DNA from: Gracilibacillus suaedae
Lineage (GTDB): Bacteria; Bacillota; Bacilli; Bacillales; Amphibacillaceae
Length of the DNA stretch: 64,000 bases
Direction: 5' to 3'
Assembly: GCF_017599345.1 (NCBI RefSeq)
Contig: NZ_JAGFVL010000020.1
Coordinates: forward strand, 62,001-126,000
Shown here: piece after piece, positions 36,127 to 43,895 of the stretch
Layout: each line of letters begins with the position of its first letter
How positions within the stretch are numbered: position 1 is the stretch's first letter
The notes under the pieces: model-generated
The model's input: the letters and a program-made list of their open reading frames with translations, nothing else
Told to the model about the DNA's origin: nothing
The model's database searches: none
Translations under genes and position numbers: made by a program

Positions 36127-36588
36127 TTATCCACCATATACATCTTCACGAACTGTAGGGCTACTACTATTACCGCTACTACTGCTGCTGCCACTGTTAT
36201 AACTGCTGGAACCGTCATTATTATCTTGATAATAGTATCTATTATTATTGCTGGACTCTACTTGCTCGGTTCCTTCATATAGGTTTTCTTCATTTTCTAG
36301 TTCAACAGTTTCATCAATGTCTTCCTCATCTTCTATTTCTTCACTTTCTTCATTTTCATCCTGTTCTTCTTCTCCAGCTAGTATTTCTAATTCTTTAGGT
36401 AAATGAGTATTGATCGTGCTTAATGCCTTTGTCTGATGAAAATCATAAGCATATTGCTGAATGGAATTGTTATTAAAGACGGTTTTACCATCAAGGTAAC
36501 TTTTAATAAACCATCCTAAGCCAATCAGTAATGTAATCCCTAATGCAATTGTAATGTATACGGCCATCGAATCTTGATTATTTCTCAG
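36127..36588 (-). CDS. Small acidic membrane protein of unknown function
   Basis: About 153 residues. A single hydrophobic helix (VYITIALGITLLIGLGWF) is followed by a short linker, a strongly acidic run (about residues 72-107, Glu/Asp-rich) and a Ser/Asn/Tyr-rich C-terminus. The low-complexity tail would lie outside the membrane. I do not recognise a family. The start is unclear: the only good ribosome binding site, GGAGGGGAG (36592-36600), lies 4 bases upstream of a CTG at 36588. A TTG at 36603 precedes that site, and the first ATG at 36567 is too far from it. The coding status is supported by consistent membrane-protein composition and the terminator. Confidence 0.55.
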   Translation of the reverse strand: MRNNQDSMAVYITIALGITLLIGLGWFIKSYLDGKTVFNNNSIQQYAYDFHQTKALSTINTHLPKELEILAGEEEQDENEESEEIEDEEDIDETVELENEENLYEGTEQVESSNNNRYYYQDNNDGSSSYNSGSSSSSGNSSSPTVREDVYGG

Positions 36589-36839
36589 GGCTCTCCCCTC
36601 CAAGCATTACGACATTCATACTACTAAATTACCATTGAAAGATAAAAATGTAAATAAACCATTTAAATTATTCATAGTTTGCTAGTTTTTAATTCAAGTC
36701 TAATGTCCCACTTTTATTTCGCATACAGGTAAGGATCCCCTTTTCGATTTCTAGTTGAGCTACTTGAATCGAGGAACGTTTAGATAGATAAGAATCTTCT
36801 CCGTAACCTTTTAAACGGTCAGGATGAGTAAAGTAGAAA

Positions 36840-36866
36840 GGAGTGTACCCTTAAAAGATACACCCC
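36840..36866 (-). terminator. Weak terminator after the sugar isomerase operon
   Basis: GGAGTGTA and TACACCCC pair with one mismatch around an 11-base loop, followed on the minus strand by TTTCT. It lies 23 bases past the operon stop. Confidence 0.5.
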
Positions 36867-36888
36867 TTCATCCCATCCCTATCAGTAT

Positions 36889-37710
36889 TTATACATATTT
36901 AGCAAAACTTTGCTTGACCTCTTGCAATACGTCATCCCCATCACGATCCCACAATGATTGATTAATGATCTCAACTTCAATCGGACCATGGTAACCTGCT
37001 GCTTCTACTGCTTTTCTCATTCTATTAATTTCGATCACACCGTCTCCCATCATAAAACGGCCTTTAAACATATCATCCATCGGAACTTTCCAATCAGACA
37101 CATGAAACCCTAAAATTCTTCCTTTTGCCCGTTCTATTTCTACATATAGACTGGGGTCCCACCATACATGGTAGACATCGACAATAACACCGACTTCACT
37201 TGGATCATATTTTTCTGCGATAGTTGTCGCTTGGTCCATTGTGTTAATAACCGACCTGTCTGCCGCAAACATCGGGTGCAACGGTTCAATCGCAAGTTTG
37301 ACACCATAATCTTTTGCAAAAGGAACTAATGCATCTATTCCTTCTGCAACATGCTCTCTTGCCGTATCAATATCTTTATCGGCACTTGGACCACAAACCA
37401 ACACCAATGTATCTGTACCTAATTCTGCTGCTTCTTCTACCGCCCTTTTATTATCATCGATTCTTTCTGCTCTTTCTTTTGCAGTAGCTGCTGGGAACAT
37501 ACCACCACGGCAAACACTGGATACTTGTAAGCCTGCATCCTTGATTAGTTGCTTCGATTTATTCAAACCAATTTCTGCTATTTTATGGCGCCAGACTGAG
37601 ATCCATGGTACATCATGACGGAGGCAACCTTCTACTGCCTCCTGAAGATTCCATTGTTCGGTTGTGATTTGATTTAAACTGAGACGGCTCATTAATTGAT
37701 CTTCTGTCAT
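36889..37710 (-). CDS. Sugar phosphate isomerase/epimerase-family TIM barrel
   Basis: A 273-residue protein of the xylose isomerase-like TIM-barrel (AP endonuclease 2) superfamily. Metal-site blocks are visible: AIEPLHPMFAADR, VIVDVYHVWWDPSLY, GFHVSDWKVP and GPIEVEIIN. It is the last gene of a three-gene operon, overlapping the DUF993 gene by 4 bases (ATGA). Such proteins isomerise or epimerise ketoses and inositol-like compounds, or cleave derivatives; the substrate here is unknown. The DUF993 and Gfo/Idh partners suggest oxidation of a sugar followed by isomerisation and aldol cleavage. Confidence 0.82.
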   Translation of the reverse strand: MTEDQLMSRLSLNQITTEQWNLQEAVEGCLRHDVPWISVWRHKIAEIGLNKSKQLIKDAGLQVSSVCRGGMFPAATAKERAERIDDNKRAVEEAAELGTDTLVLVCGPSADKDIDTAREHVAEGIDALVPFAKDYGVKLAIEPLHPMFAADRSVINTMDQATTIAEKYDPSEVGVIVDVYHVWWDPSLYVEIERAKGRILGFHVSDWKVPMDDMFKGRFMMGDGVIEINRMRKAVEAAGYHGPIEVEIINQSLWDRDGDDVLQEVKQSFAKYV

Positions 37711-38885
37711 CTTGTACCCTCCTGTTTCACGCCGGCTAATTCTAACGTCAAACGCATTCTTTCTGTTGCTAACTCTGGGTTTCGTAACAAGCCTGCTTGA
37801 TCTGCCATCACAAATAAATCAGCCAAATGAACGATTGAACGAGCACTTTCTTTTCCACCGATCATGCGGAAATGATCTTGATGACCATTAAGGTATGCCA
37901 TAAAGACAACACCTGTTTTATAAGAAAAAGTTGGCGTCTGGAAAATATGGCGCGATAGTGGTACTGTTTTTTCTAATAAGTGATTATATTTTTCTAGGTC
38001 ACCTGCATCTAATGCATGCATCGCTGCCGCTGCCGCCGGAGCAATTGCGTCAAAAATACCTAACAAGGCGTGACTGTATCCTTGTTCATCACCTTTGATA
38101 AGTTCTGGATAGTTGAAATCATCGCCGGTATACATTCTAACACTAACTGGTAACTTACGACGCATCTCAATTTCTTTTTGATCATCTAGGAGCGAAATCT
38201 TAATACCATCGACTTTTGCTTCATTATCTCGAATGATTTGCAAGCATACTTCCATGGCTTCATCTAAATTTTCATGGCCCCAGTAGCCTTTTAATGCTGG
38301 ATCAAACATATCACCAAGCCAGTGTAAAATAACAGGCTGGGACACATTTTGTAAAATTTTATTATAGACACGTTGATAATCCTCTGGCCCTTTTGCACAG
38401 GCAGCAAGTGCTCGGCTTGCCATCATAATAATTTTACCGCCTTCTCCTTCTACAAAAGAAACTTGTTCTTCGTATGCTCTCTCTACATCTTCTAATGTCA
38501 CAGACGGAGATGGTTCCAGATGGTCTGTTCCAACTCCGCTTGCGATATTCCCACCGACAGCTTCTGCTTCTTTAATCGAACGTGAGATCAACTCTTTTGC
38601 ACCTTCCCAGCTTAATCCCATGCCGCGTTGTGCGGTATCCATTGCCTCTGCTACAGATAACCCGAGTGACCATAAATAATGACGATATTCCATCGTTTTA
38701 TCCCAATCAATTTGAGAATGAAAGGTTGGATCAGCATCTGCTAGTGGATCGGCTACTACATGAGCAGCCGAAAATGCAGTTCTTTTTTCAAAAGGTTTAT
38801 CTGCTGGAACATCAAAAGATTTGTAATTACTAGCTTGATACGTATATAGTTTTCGATCCTTTTTCGGTAAAATCAGCTTTGTCAT
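37707..38885 (-). CDS. DUF993 protein, dihydrodipicolinate-synthase-like fold
   Basis: A 392-residue protein of the DUF993 family, which is distantly related to DapA/NAL-type aldolases. Recognisable blocks are DKTMEYRHYLWSLGLSVAEAM-like text near residues 60-85, GTDHLEP, VILHWLGDMFDPALKGYWG and GIKISLLDD, in which the Lys (about residue 226) may be the Schiff-base residue. It overlaps the isomerase-like gene by 4 bases and follows the Gfo/Idh gene by 12. AAGGAGG is present upstream. The family has no established reaction that I know of; an aldol cleavage of a keto sugar is an inference from fold and neighbours. Confidence 0.8.
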   Translation of the reverse strand: MTKLILPKKDRKLYTYQASNYKSFDVPADKPFEKRTAFSAAHVVADPLADADPTFHSQIDWDKTMEYRHYLWSLGLSVAEAMDTAQRGMGLSWEGAKELISRSIKEAEAVGGNIASGVGTDHLEPSPSVTLEDVERAYEEQVSFVEGEGGKIIMMASRALAACAKGPEDYQRVYNKILQNVSQPVILHWLGDMFDPALKGYWGHENLDEAMEVCLQIIRDNEAKVDGIKISLLDDQKEIEMRRKLPVSVRMYTGDDFNYPELIKGDEQGYSHALLGIFDAIAPAAAAAMHALDAGDLEKYNHLLEKTVPLSRHIFQTPTFSYKTGVVFMAYLNGHQDHFRMIGGKESARSIVHLADLFVMADQAGLLRNPELATERMRLTLELAGVKQEGTR

Positions 38886-38897
38886 TTGTGAACCTCC

Positions 38898-40049
38898 TTA
38901 CAATTTGATTTCCGGTACGTCGATCCACCGTCTTTCTTCCCAAGATTTCAAACCAAGATCAGAAAGTTGCGTCCCTTTTGCTCCTTCAAGCAGATCCCAA
39001 GGGAACTCCTCATCTGCAAAGACATGTTTAAGGAACAACTCCCATTGCACTTTGAATCCATTGTCATACACATCATTTGTCGGTACTTCCTGCCACTGCG
39101 CTTGGAAATCAAATGGATTTTCGATATCCGGGTTCCACGTTGGCTTTGGTGTATTGACACGATGCTGTACTTTGCAATCTCGAAGTCCTGCAACCGCACT
39201 ACCTTCCGTACCATCCACTTGAATAGTTAACAAATCATCACGGTTTACTCGTACAGCCCATGATGAATTTGCCTGGACAATCACACCATTATCTAATTCA
39301 AATGTTCCATATGCTGCATCATCTGCCGTTGCCTTATATGTTTCGCCATTTTCACCGACACGCTCTGGAATATGAGTAGCTCCTAAGCATGACACTGCTT
39401 TTACATTGCCAAAAAGGTTATCGATGACATAGCGCCAATGTGCAAACATATCAACAATAATGCCGCCACCATCTTCTTTCCGATAGTTCCAAGATGGACG
39501 TTGCGCTTCTTGCCAATCTCCTTCAAACACCCAATAACCAAATTCCATTCTTACCGATAACATTTTGCCAAAGAAACCGGATTCGATAAGACGCTTTAAT
39601 TTGAGTAAACCTGGTAAGAATAATTTGTCTTGTACTACCCCATTTTTCACTCCCGCTTCTCTTGCCAATCTTGCTAGTTCAATGGATCCTTCTAGATTAG
39701 TAGCGGTTGGCTTTTCACAATAAATATGTTTCCCAGCTGCTATTGCTTGCTTAATACTATCAGCGCGCCTAACAGTTGTTTGGGAGTCAAAATAAATTTC
39801 ATTATAATCATTTTTTAATGCCGCCTCTAAATCTGTTGAATAGCGTTCAATGCCATGAGCTTCTGCCAGCGCTTTCAATTTCTTTTCATTTCTCCCTACT
39901 AAGATTGGGTCAGGCATTAATGTATCTTCATTTTTTAACAAAACACCACCTTGTTCTCTAATTGCTTTAATAGAACGAATTAAGTGCTGGTTCGTTCCCA
40001 TTCTCCCTGTAACCCCATTCATAATAATTCCGATTTTGTGCTCTGCCAT
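38898..40049 (-). CDS. Gfo/Idh/MocA-family oxidoreductase
   Basis: A 383-residue NAD(P)-dependent sugar dehydrogenase-type protein. The N-terminus is a Rossmann fold (IIMNGVTGRMGTNQHLIRSI), the EKP motif is in YCEKPTATN (about residues 110-120), and DMFAHWRYV supplies the family active-site His/Asp. It leads the three-gene operon with DUF993 and isomerase-like genes; AAAGGGGAAG is before the ATG. The likely role is oxidation of a sugar or cyclitol to a keto form. The substrate is not readable. The AraC gene upstream on the same strand is a candidate regulator. Confidence 0.88.
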   Translation of the reverse strand: MAEHKIGIIMNGVTGRMGTNQHLIRSIKAIREQGGVLLKNEDTLMPDPILVGRNEKKLKALAEAHGIERYSTDLEAALKNDYNEIYFDSQTTVRRADSIKQAIAAGKHIYCEKPTATNLEGSIELARLAREAGVKNGVVQDKLFLPGLLKLKRLIESGFFGKMLSVRMEFGYWVFEGDWQEAQRPSWNYRKEDGGGIIVDMFAHWRYVIDNLFGNVKAVSCLGATHIPERVGENGETYKATADDAAYGTFELDNGVIVQANSSWAVRVNRDDLLTIQVDGTEGSAVAGLRDCKVQHRVNTPKPTWNPDIENPFDFQAQWQEVPTNDVYDNGFKVQWELFLKHVFADEEFPWDLLEGAKGTQLSDLGLKSWEERRWIDVPEIKL

Positions 40050-40203
40050 TATTTCTTCCCCTTTCAGTTGCTAATTTATAATAAGTTTATCGTAATAAAA
40101 AAAATTCGTCTTATTAATCTAAGAACGAATTTCTTAAAATCGGAAATGAATTTGTAAGATAACTAGCATTTTGATCGATTATTGGGCTTCTTTTGTTAAT
40201 TTA

Positions 40204-40275
40204 CTGGCAACTTTCCATGGTTTTCTGGCAACTTCGATAAGGTTACTGGCAACTTTCTCCGTTTTCCGGCAACTT
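40204..40275 (+). repeat. Four-copy 20-21-bp repeat with core CTGGCAACTT
   Basis: CTGGCAACTT occurs at 40204, 40225 and 40246, and as CCGGCAACTT at 40266. Spacing is 21, 21 and 20 bases. On the plus strand it reads as LLATxxx heptads; on the minus strand it supplies the last codons and the TAA stop of the AraC gene. The period equals that of the array at 24537-24590, although the core differs. Confidence 0.8.
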
Positions 40276-41085
40276 ATCTATATGTTGCTGTTTAGTCCGG
40301 TACTTATGAGGAGAAATCTCCGTGATGTTTTTAAAGGCTCGATAAAAAGTAGAAAGCGACTCAAACCCAACCTCAAAACAAATCGAAGCAATATCTTTGT
40401 CCGTTTCTGCTAACATTTTCTTAGCTAGACCTACGCGCACTTCTGTTAAATATTGAATAGGGGTCATATAATAGGTTTCTTTGAAAATCGTATTCATATG
40501 TCTCGTACTAATTCCTAGCCGTGATGCCAAGTCTTCTGCATGGATCCAGTCAAAGTAATGGGAATCAATATAATCCTTTAGCCGCTCTGCCCGTAATGTA
40601 TTTGCATCGACTTTTTCATTATTTTTGCCACCACGTGCGATTAACAGTAAAAGTTGTGACAAATATGTGCGTAAAGCTGTTTCCTGATGCAAACTGGCAT
40701 GAGTCTGTTCATAAAGCATTGTCCGCAAAAGCTGGCGAATCTCACTGCTATTAAAAGGGTTTAAACTGATAAATTTAGATTCGTATAAAGTTTTCTCAAA
40801 TAATTCTGTATTCGTTCCGTCTTTTATTCGTCTATCAAAAGCGAGCACTAAAACAGTTAATTTATGATCTGAGATAATTGCATGTGGTGTCAATGGTGTA
40901 ATAAATGTTAGGTGATCCTGTTCAAGAAGATATTCTTTTCCATCTAGGATGATTTCACCTGTCCCTTCAAGCGCATAAAGTAGTTGATAGACTTGATGAT
41001 GATGTTCTTCAATACGATCACCAGCATGATGCTTGCTTTCATATAGTTGTATACCGAATGGTTCGATTCGAATATCTTTTAACAT
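40243..41085 (-). CDS. AraC-family transcriptional regulator
   Basis: A 280-residue regulator with an N-terminal cupin sensor (HHAGDRIEEHHHQVYQLLY, then GTGEIILDGKEY) and a C-terminal AraC domain with two helix-turn-helix motifs (LASRLGISTRHMNTIFKE and ICFEVGFESLSTFYRAF). It probably binds a sugar and activates the Gfo/Idh-DUF993-isomerase operon downstream or the divergent Gfo/Idh gene. The start is the ATG at 41085, 6 bases after GGAGGA; an earlier ATG at 41196 would add 37 unrelated residues. The final ten residues are coded by the 21-bp repeat and look like a late addition. Confidence 0.88.
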   Translation of the reverse strand: MLKDIRIEPFGIQLYESKHHAGDRIEEHHHQVYQLLYALEGTGEIILDGKEYLLEQDHLTFITPLTPHAIISDHKLTVLVLAFDRRIKDGTNTELFEKTLYESKFISLNPFNSSEIRQLLRTMLYEQTHASLHQETALRTYLSQLLLLIARGGKNNEKVDANTLRAERLKDYIDSHYFDWIHAEDLASRLGISTRHMNTIFKETYYMTPIQYLTEVRVGLAKKMLAETDKDIASICFEVGFESLSTFYRAFKNITEISPHKYRTKQQHIDKLPENGESCQ

Positions 41086-41216
41086 GGAACTTCCTCCAGA
41101 TTTCAGATTTTTTTGTTTTGTTTTATAGCATCTACTGCGAAAAATAGGAAGTTGTGATATATTGCTATTATATAGTATTGATTTTAAAAAAAGCAAAAAG
41201 TGAGGAGATTTGTCTT

Positions 41217-42398
41217 ATGGATAACCAGATTTCCATTGTATTAGTTGGTATCGGCGGTTATGGAAATGTTTATTTAAAAAATTTATTTGAAAACAATTAT
41301 GAAAACGTATTCTTGAAAGGTGCTGTTGACGTTGCTCCTGAACAATCGAGGTATTATCAGGAAATCAAGGATAAAAATATCCCAATCTATGATACGTTGG
41401 AGCAATTCTATCTAGATCATCAAGCTGACCTTGCTATTATATCAACACCTATCCATCTACATAAAGAACAAGCATGTCTTGCGATGGAAAAAGGCAGTCA
41501 CGTACTTTGTGAAAAACCAGCAACAGCCAATCGCGAGCATTTGCAGGAAATGATTGAAACACGGGATCGTACCCAGAAAAAATTAGCCATCGGATTTAAC
41601 TGGTCTTTTACTAAATCAATTCAATCATTAAAACAGGATATTTTAGCCGGAGAATTTGGTCGTCCGATCAGGATGAAAAGTCTAGTATTATGGCCGCGAA
41701 ACGCTGACTATTTTAATCGCTCCGGCTGGGCAGGAAAAAAATATAGTCCAGACGGAGAAATGATTTTTGATAGTGTAGCCAATAATGCTACCGCTCATTT
41801 CTTGCATCATTTACTCTATTTATCTGGTGATTCTATTGAAACGAGTGTAGAAATCGATCAAATTTCGGCTGAACTATATCGTGCAAATCCAATTGAAACA
41901 TTTGATACCTGTGCGATTCATATTCATACCAAAAACGATGTCGAAATGATTTATCTTGCTTCTCATGCAGTTGCTGATGAACATCGCCCGAAATATACGT
42001 TGGAGTTTGAAGATGCAACGATCACGTATCATCCAGAGGGAGAGCGCGGAGATATTGTAGCAAACTGGCATGACGGCAGAGAAAAAATATACGAAGATCC
42101 TGAAAATATTCATATCGTAAAATTAGAAGTTATGTTAGAAGCGCTCCGTAATGAAAAGCAAAGTATTTTGTGTGGACCGGAAGCAGCAAGCGCACATGTT
42201 AATGCTATTTATGGGATACATCAATCTGTAAAAGATATTCCTAAATTCCCTAAACATTGGATAGCTTATGACGAAGACCGAAAATTGACTACTGTTCAAG
42301 GGTTAGATGAGACACTAAAACAATGCTATAATCAGTTTTGTCTTCCCAATGATTTAGGTGTTGAATGGAGTAAGCCGGGGAAGATTGTGAAATTTTAA
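41217..42398 (+). CDS. Gfo/Idh/MocA-family oxidoreductase
   Basis: A 393-residue NAD(P)-dependent oxidoreductase. It has the Rossmann motif VLVGIGGYGNVYL-like near residues 8-20, the EKP motif in LCEKPATANREHL, and GFNWSFTKSIQSL. The C-terminal beta-sheet domain covers about 125-330. It is divergent from the AraC gene with 131 bases between, suggesting joint control by that regulator. The start is the ATG at 41217 because GAGGAGAT lies 7 bases upstream; the frame extends 21 codons further without a site. A strong hairpin follows the stop. The substrate is unknown. Confidence 0.87.
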   Translation: MDNQISIVLVGIGGYGNVYLKNLFENNYENVFLKGAVDVAPEQSRYYQEIKDKNIPIYDTLEQFYLDHQADLAIISTPIHLHKEQACLAMEKGSHVLCEKPATANREHLQEMIETRDRTQKKLAIGFNWSFTKSIQSLKQDILAGEFGRPIRMKSLVLWPRNADYFNRSGWAGKKYSPDGEMIFDSVANNATAHFLHHLLYLSGDSIETSVEIDQISAELYRANPIETFDTCAIHIHTKNDVEMIYLASHAVADEHRPKYTLEFEDATITYHPEGERGDIVANWHDGREKIYEDPENIHIVKLEVMLEALRNEKQSILCGPEAASAHVNAIYGIHQSVKDIPKFPKHWIAYDEDRKLTTVQGLDETLKQCYNQFCLPNDLGVEWSKPGKIVKF

Positions 42399-42408
42399 AT
42401 AGACCTTA

Positions 42409-42440
42409 AGAAGCCATGGCATGGGTTTACCATGGCTTCT
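42409..42440 (+). terminator. Terminator after the Gfo/Idh gene
   Basis: AGAAGCCATGG and CCATGGCTTCT form a perfect 11-bp stem with a 10-base loop, followed by CTTATTT. It also abuts the stop codon of the convergent truncated gene. Confidence 0.75.
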
Positions 42441-42441
42441 C

Positions 42442-42690
42442 TTATTTGGAATGAAGAAGTGAAGGGTGAAAACTTAAAACGGCTTCTACATTCTCGTTAT
42501 ACATCATTTCTTTGTAGCTATGGTAGAAAGGAATATCTGGATAATGGTAATGGACTATTCTTTTTATGGAAGGATCTTTATCAAAGATTGCAACTACATT
42601 TAAGTTTTGAATTAACCCATCATTGATAAAAGAGATATAATCATTAACTTCCTGATTCCAACCAACAATACCTAATCTTAATAATGCCAT
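42442..42690 (-). pseudogene. Truncated Gfo/Idh-type oxidoreductase, N-terminal fragment
   Basis: An 82-codon frame that begins like a Gfo/Idh protein (MALLRLGIVGWNQEVNDYI, VVAIFDKDPSIKR, then YKEMMYNENVEAVL), covering only the first half of the Rossmann domain. It has a proper start region with GAGGGAG upstream, but ends at a TAA next to the terminator of the convergent gene, and the EKP motif and C-terminal domain are missing. It is best read as the 5' remnant of a deleted gene, formerly transcribed after the AraC gene at 42727. Confidence 0.7.
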
Positions 42691-42726
42691 TCGTCAAAAC
42701 TCCCTCTTTATAATACTTAGTAAGCG

Positions 42727-43617
42727 CTATCTCTTTAAGTAAGATAAATGAAGAGACTTATAATCATTCGCATTATGATAAATTTCAAGACGCTTTTTTC
42801 GGTAATCTCTTGGGGATATGCCAACCTTCTCCTTGAAGTATCGACTAAAGTGTGAAATATTTTCAAAACCACTCTCATACGCGATTTCTTGCACTGGTTT
42901 CTTTTCTTCTGCTTCTAGCAAATATTTAACTTGTTTCAGCCGGCACGCCATCACATATTCCATGATCGTATATCCTGTCATCTCTTTAAATACGTGCGAT
43001 ACATATGATTTATTTAAGCAAAGGTTGTACGCAATTTCTGAAATGGTAATTTTATCTTGAAAATGATGCTGAATATAGGATGCGATTTTTTCAGCATGCT
43101 CTGTTTTACTGCTAAATTCTTTACTGACATTTGAACAATCATCCCTAAAAAGGAAATTAATCCACACTAGCATTTGACCTAGCAAGAATTTCAGTTCCCA
43201 TTCCTTCTCGGAGTACTTCATACTCTTACATCGATCAACACGATCCATCTTTTTAAAAATCTCTTCTATCTGTTGAATACTTTGCGTATTATTTGTACGA
43301 ATTAGGTAATGGGAATGATGAAATACATTTAGTAATTCTATTGCCTTCATGGAATGTAAGACTGGTTCTATTACTTCTGGGATAAAATGAATATGACTTC
43401 TAATGTATTCACCCTCTTCTGGTATATTTGGTTTATGGAGAGCAAGTCCATCCATTAACAAAATATCTCCAGGTTGTAAATCATAGATTTGATTGTTAAT
43501 AAGGTAACGACAAACGCCTTTGTGGAACATAAAAATTTCAAAATCTTCATGGGAATGTAGTTTTTGATGATCAGGATTTCCGCTTAATTGGTACTTTACG
43601 GAGAACAATTTATCCAC
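42727..43617 (-). CDS. AraC-family transcriptional regulator
   Basis: A 296-residue regulator with an N-terminal cupin (HSHEDFEIFMFHKGVCRYLI, DLQPGDILLMDG) and a C-terminal AraC domain (ISEIAYNLCLNKSYVSHVFKE and IAYESGFENISHFSRYF). The start is taken as the GTG at 43617, which fits the AGGAG upstream; a GTG at 43629 lies too close to it. It stands upstream of a truncated oxidoreductase on its own strand and divergent from the GH30 xylanase, with about 280 bases between. It could regulate the GH30 gene, but no site can be assigned. Its former partner may have been the deleted gene. Confidence 0.86.
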   Translation of the reverse strand: MDKLFSVKYQLSGNPDHQKLHSHEDFEIFMFHKGVCRYLINNQIYDLQPGDILLMDGLALHKPNIPEEGEYIRSHIHFIPEVIEPVLHSMKAIELLNVFHHSHYLIRTNNTQSIQQIEEIFKKMDRVDRCKSMKYSEKEWELKFLLGQMLVWINFLFRDDCSNVSKEFSSKTEHAEKIASYIQHHFQDKITISEIAYNLCLNKSYVSHVFKEMTGYTIMEYVMACRLKQVKYLLEAEEKKPVQEIAYESGFENISHFSRYFKEKVGISPRDYRKKRLEIYHNANDYKSLHLSYLKR

Positions 43618-43895
43618 TATTATTCTCACTCCTAAGCTATGTTAGTTTTATTTTATTGTATTATAAACCGAGATAAAATAGCTAGCAGTGGCAAATTTCA
43701 TTTCAAATTTTGCTGTGAGTGTTTTCTTTTCATAAATGCTTGATTTTTAATTGTTTTGATGATATTAATGTAAACGTATAGTACCATACTAGACAATCTA
43801 GAATATCTCTATGTGACTTAACCGTGAAAGGAGGTATTTAATATCATTTATTGAAAGTGCTATCTTTTAAAAATTATATTAAGGATGTGTCTATT

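Noticed and set aside
40171-40413. Plus-strand frame reading LLATFHG-type heptads
   Set aside because: No ribosome binding site and antisense to the AraC gene; the heptads follow from the 21-base DNA repeat.
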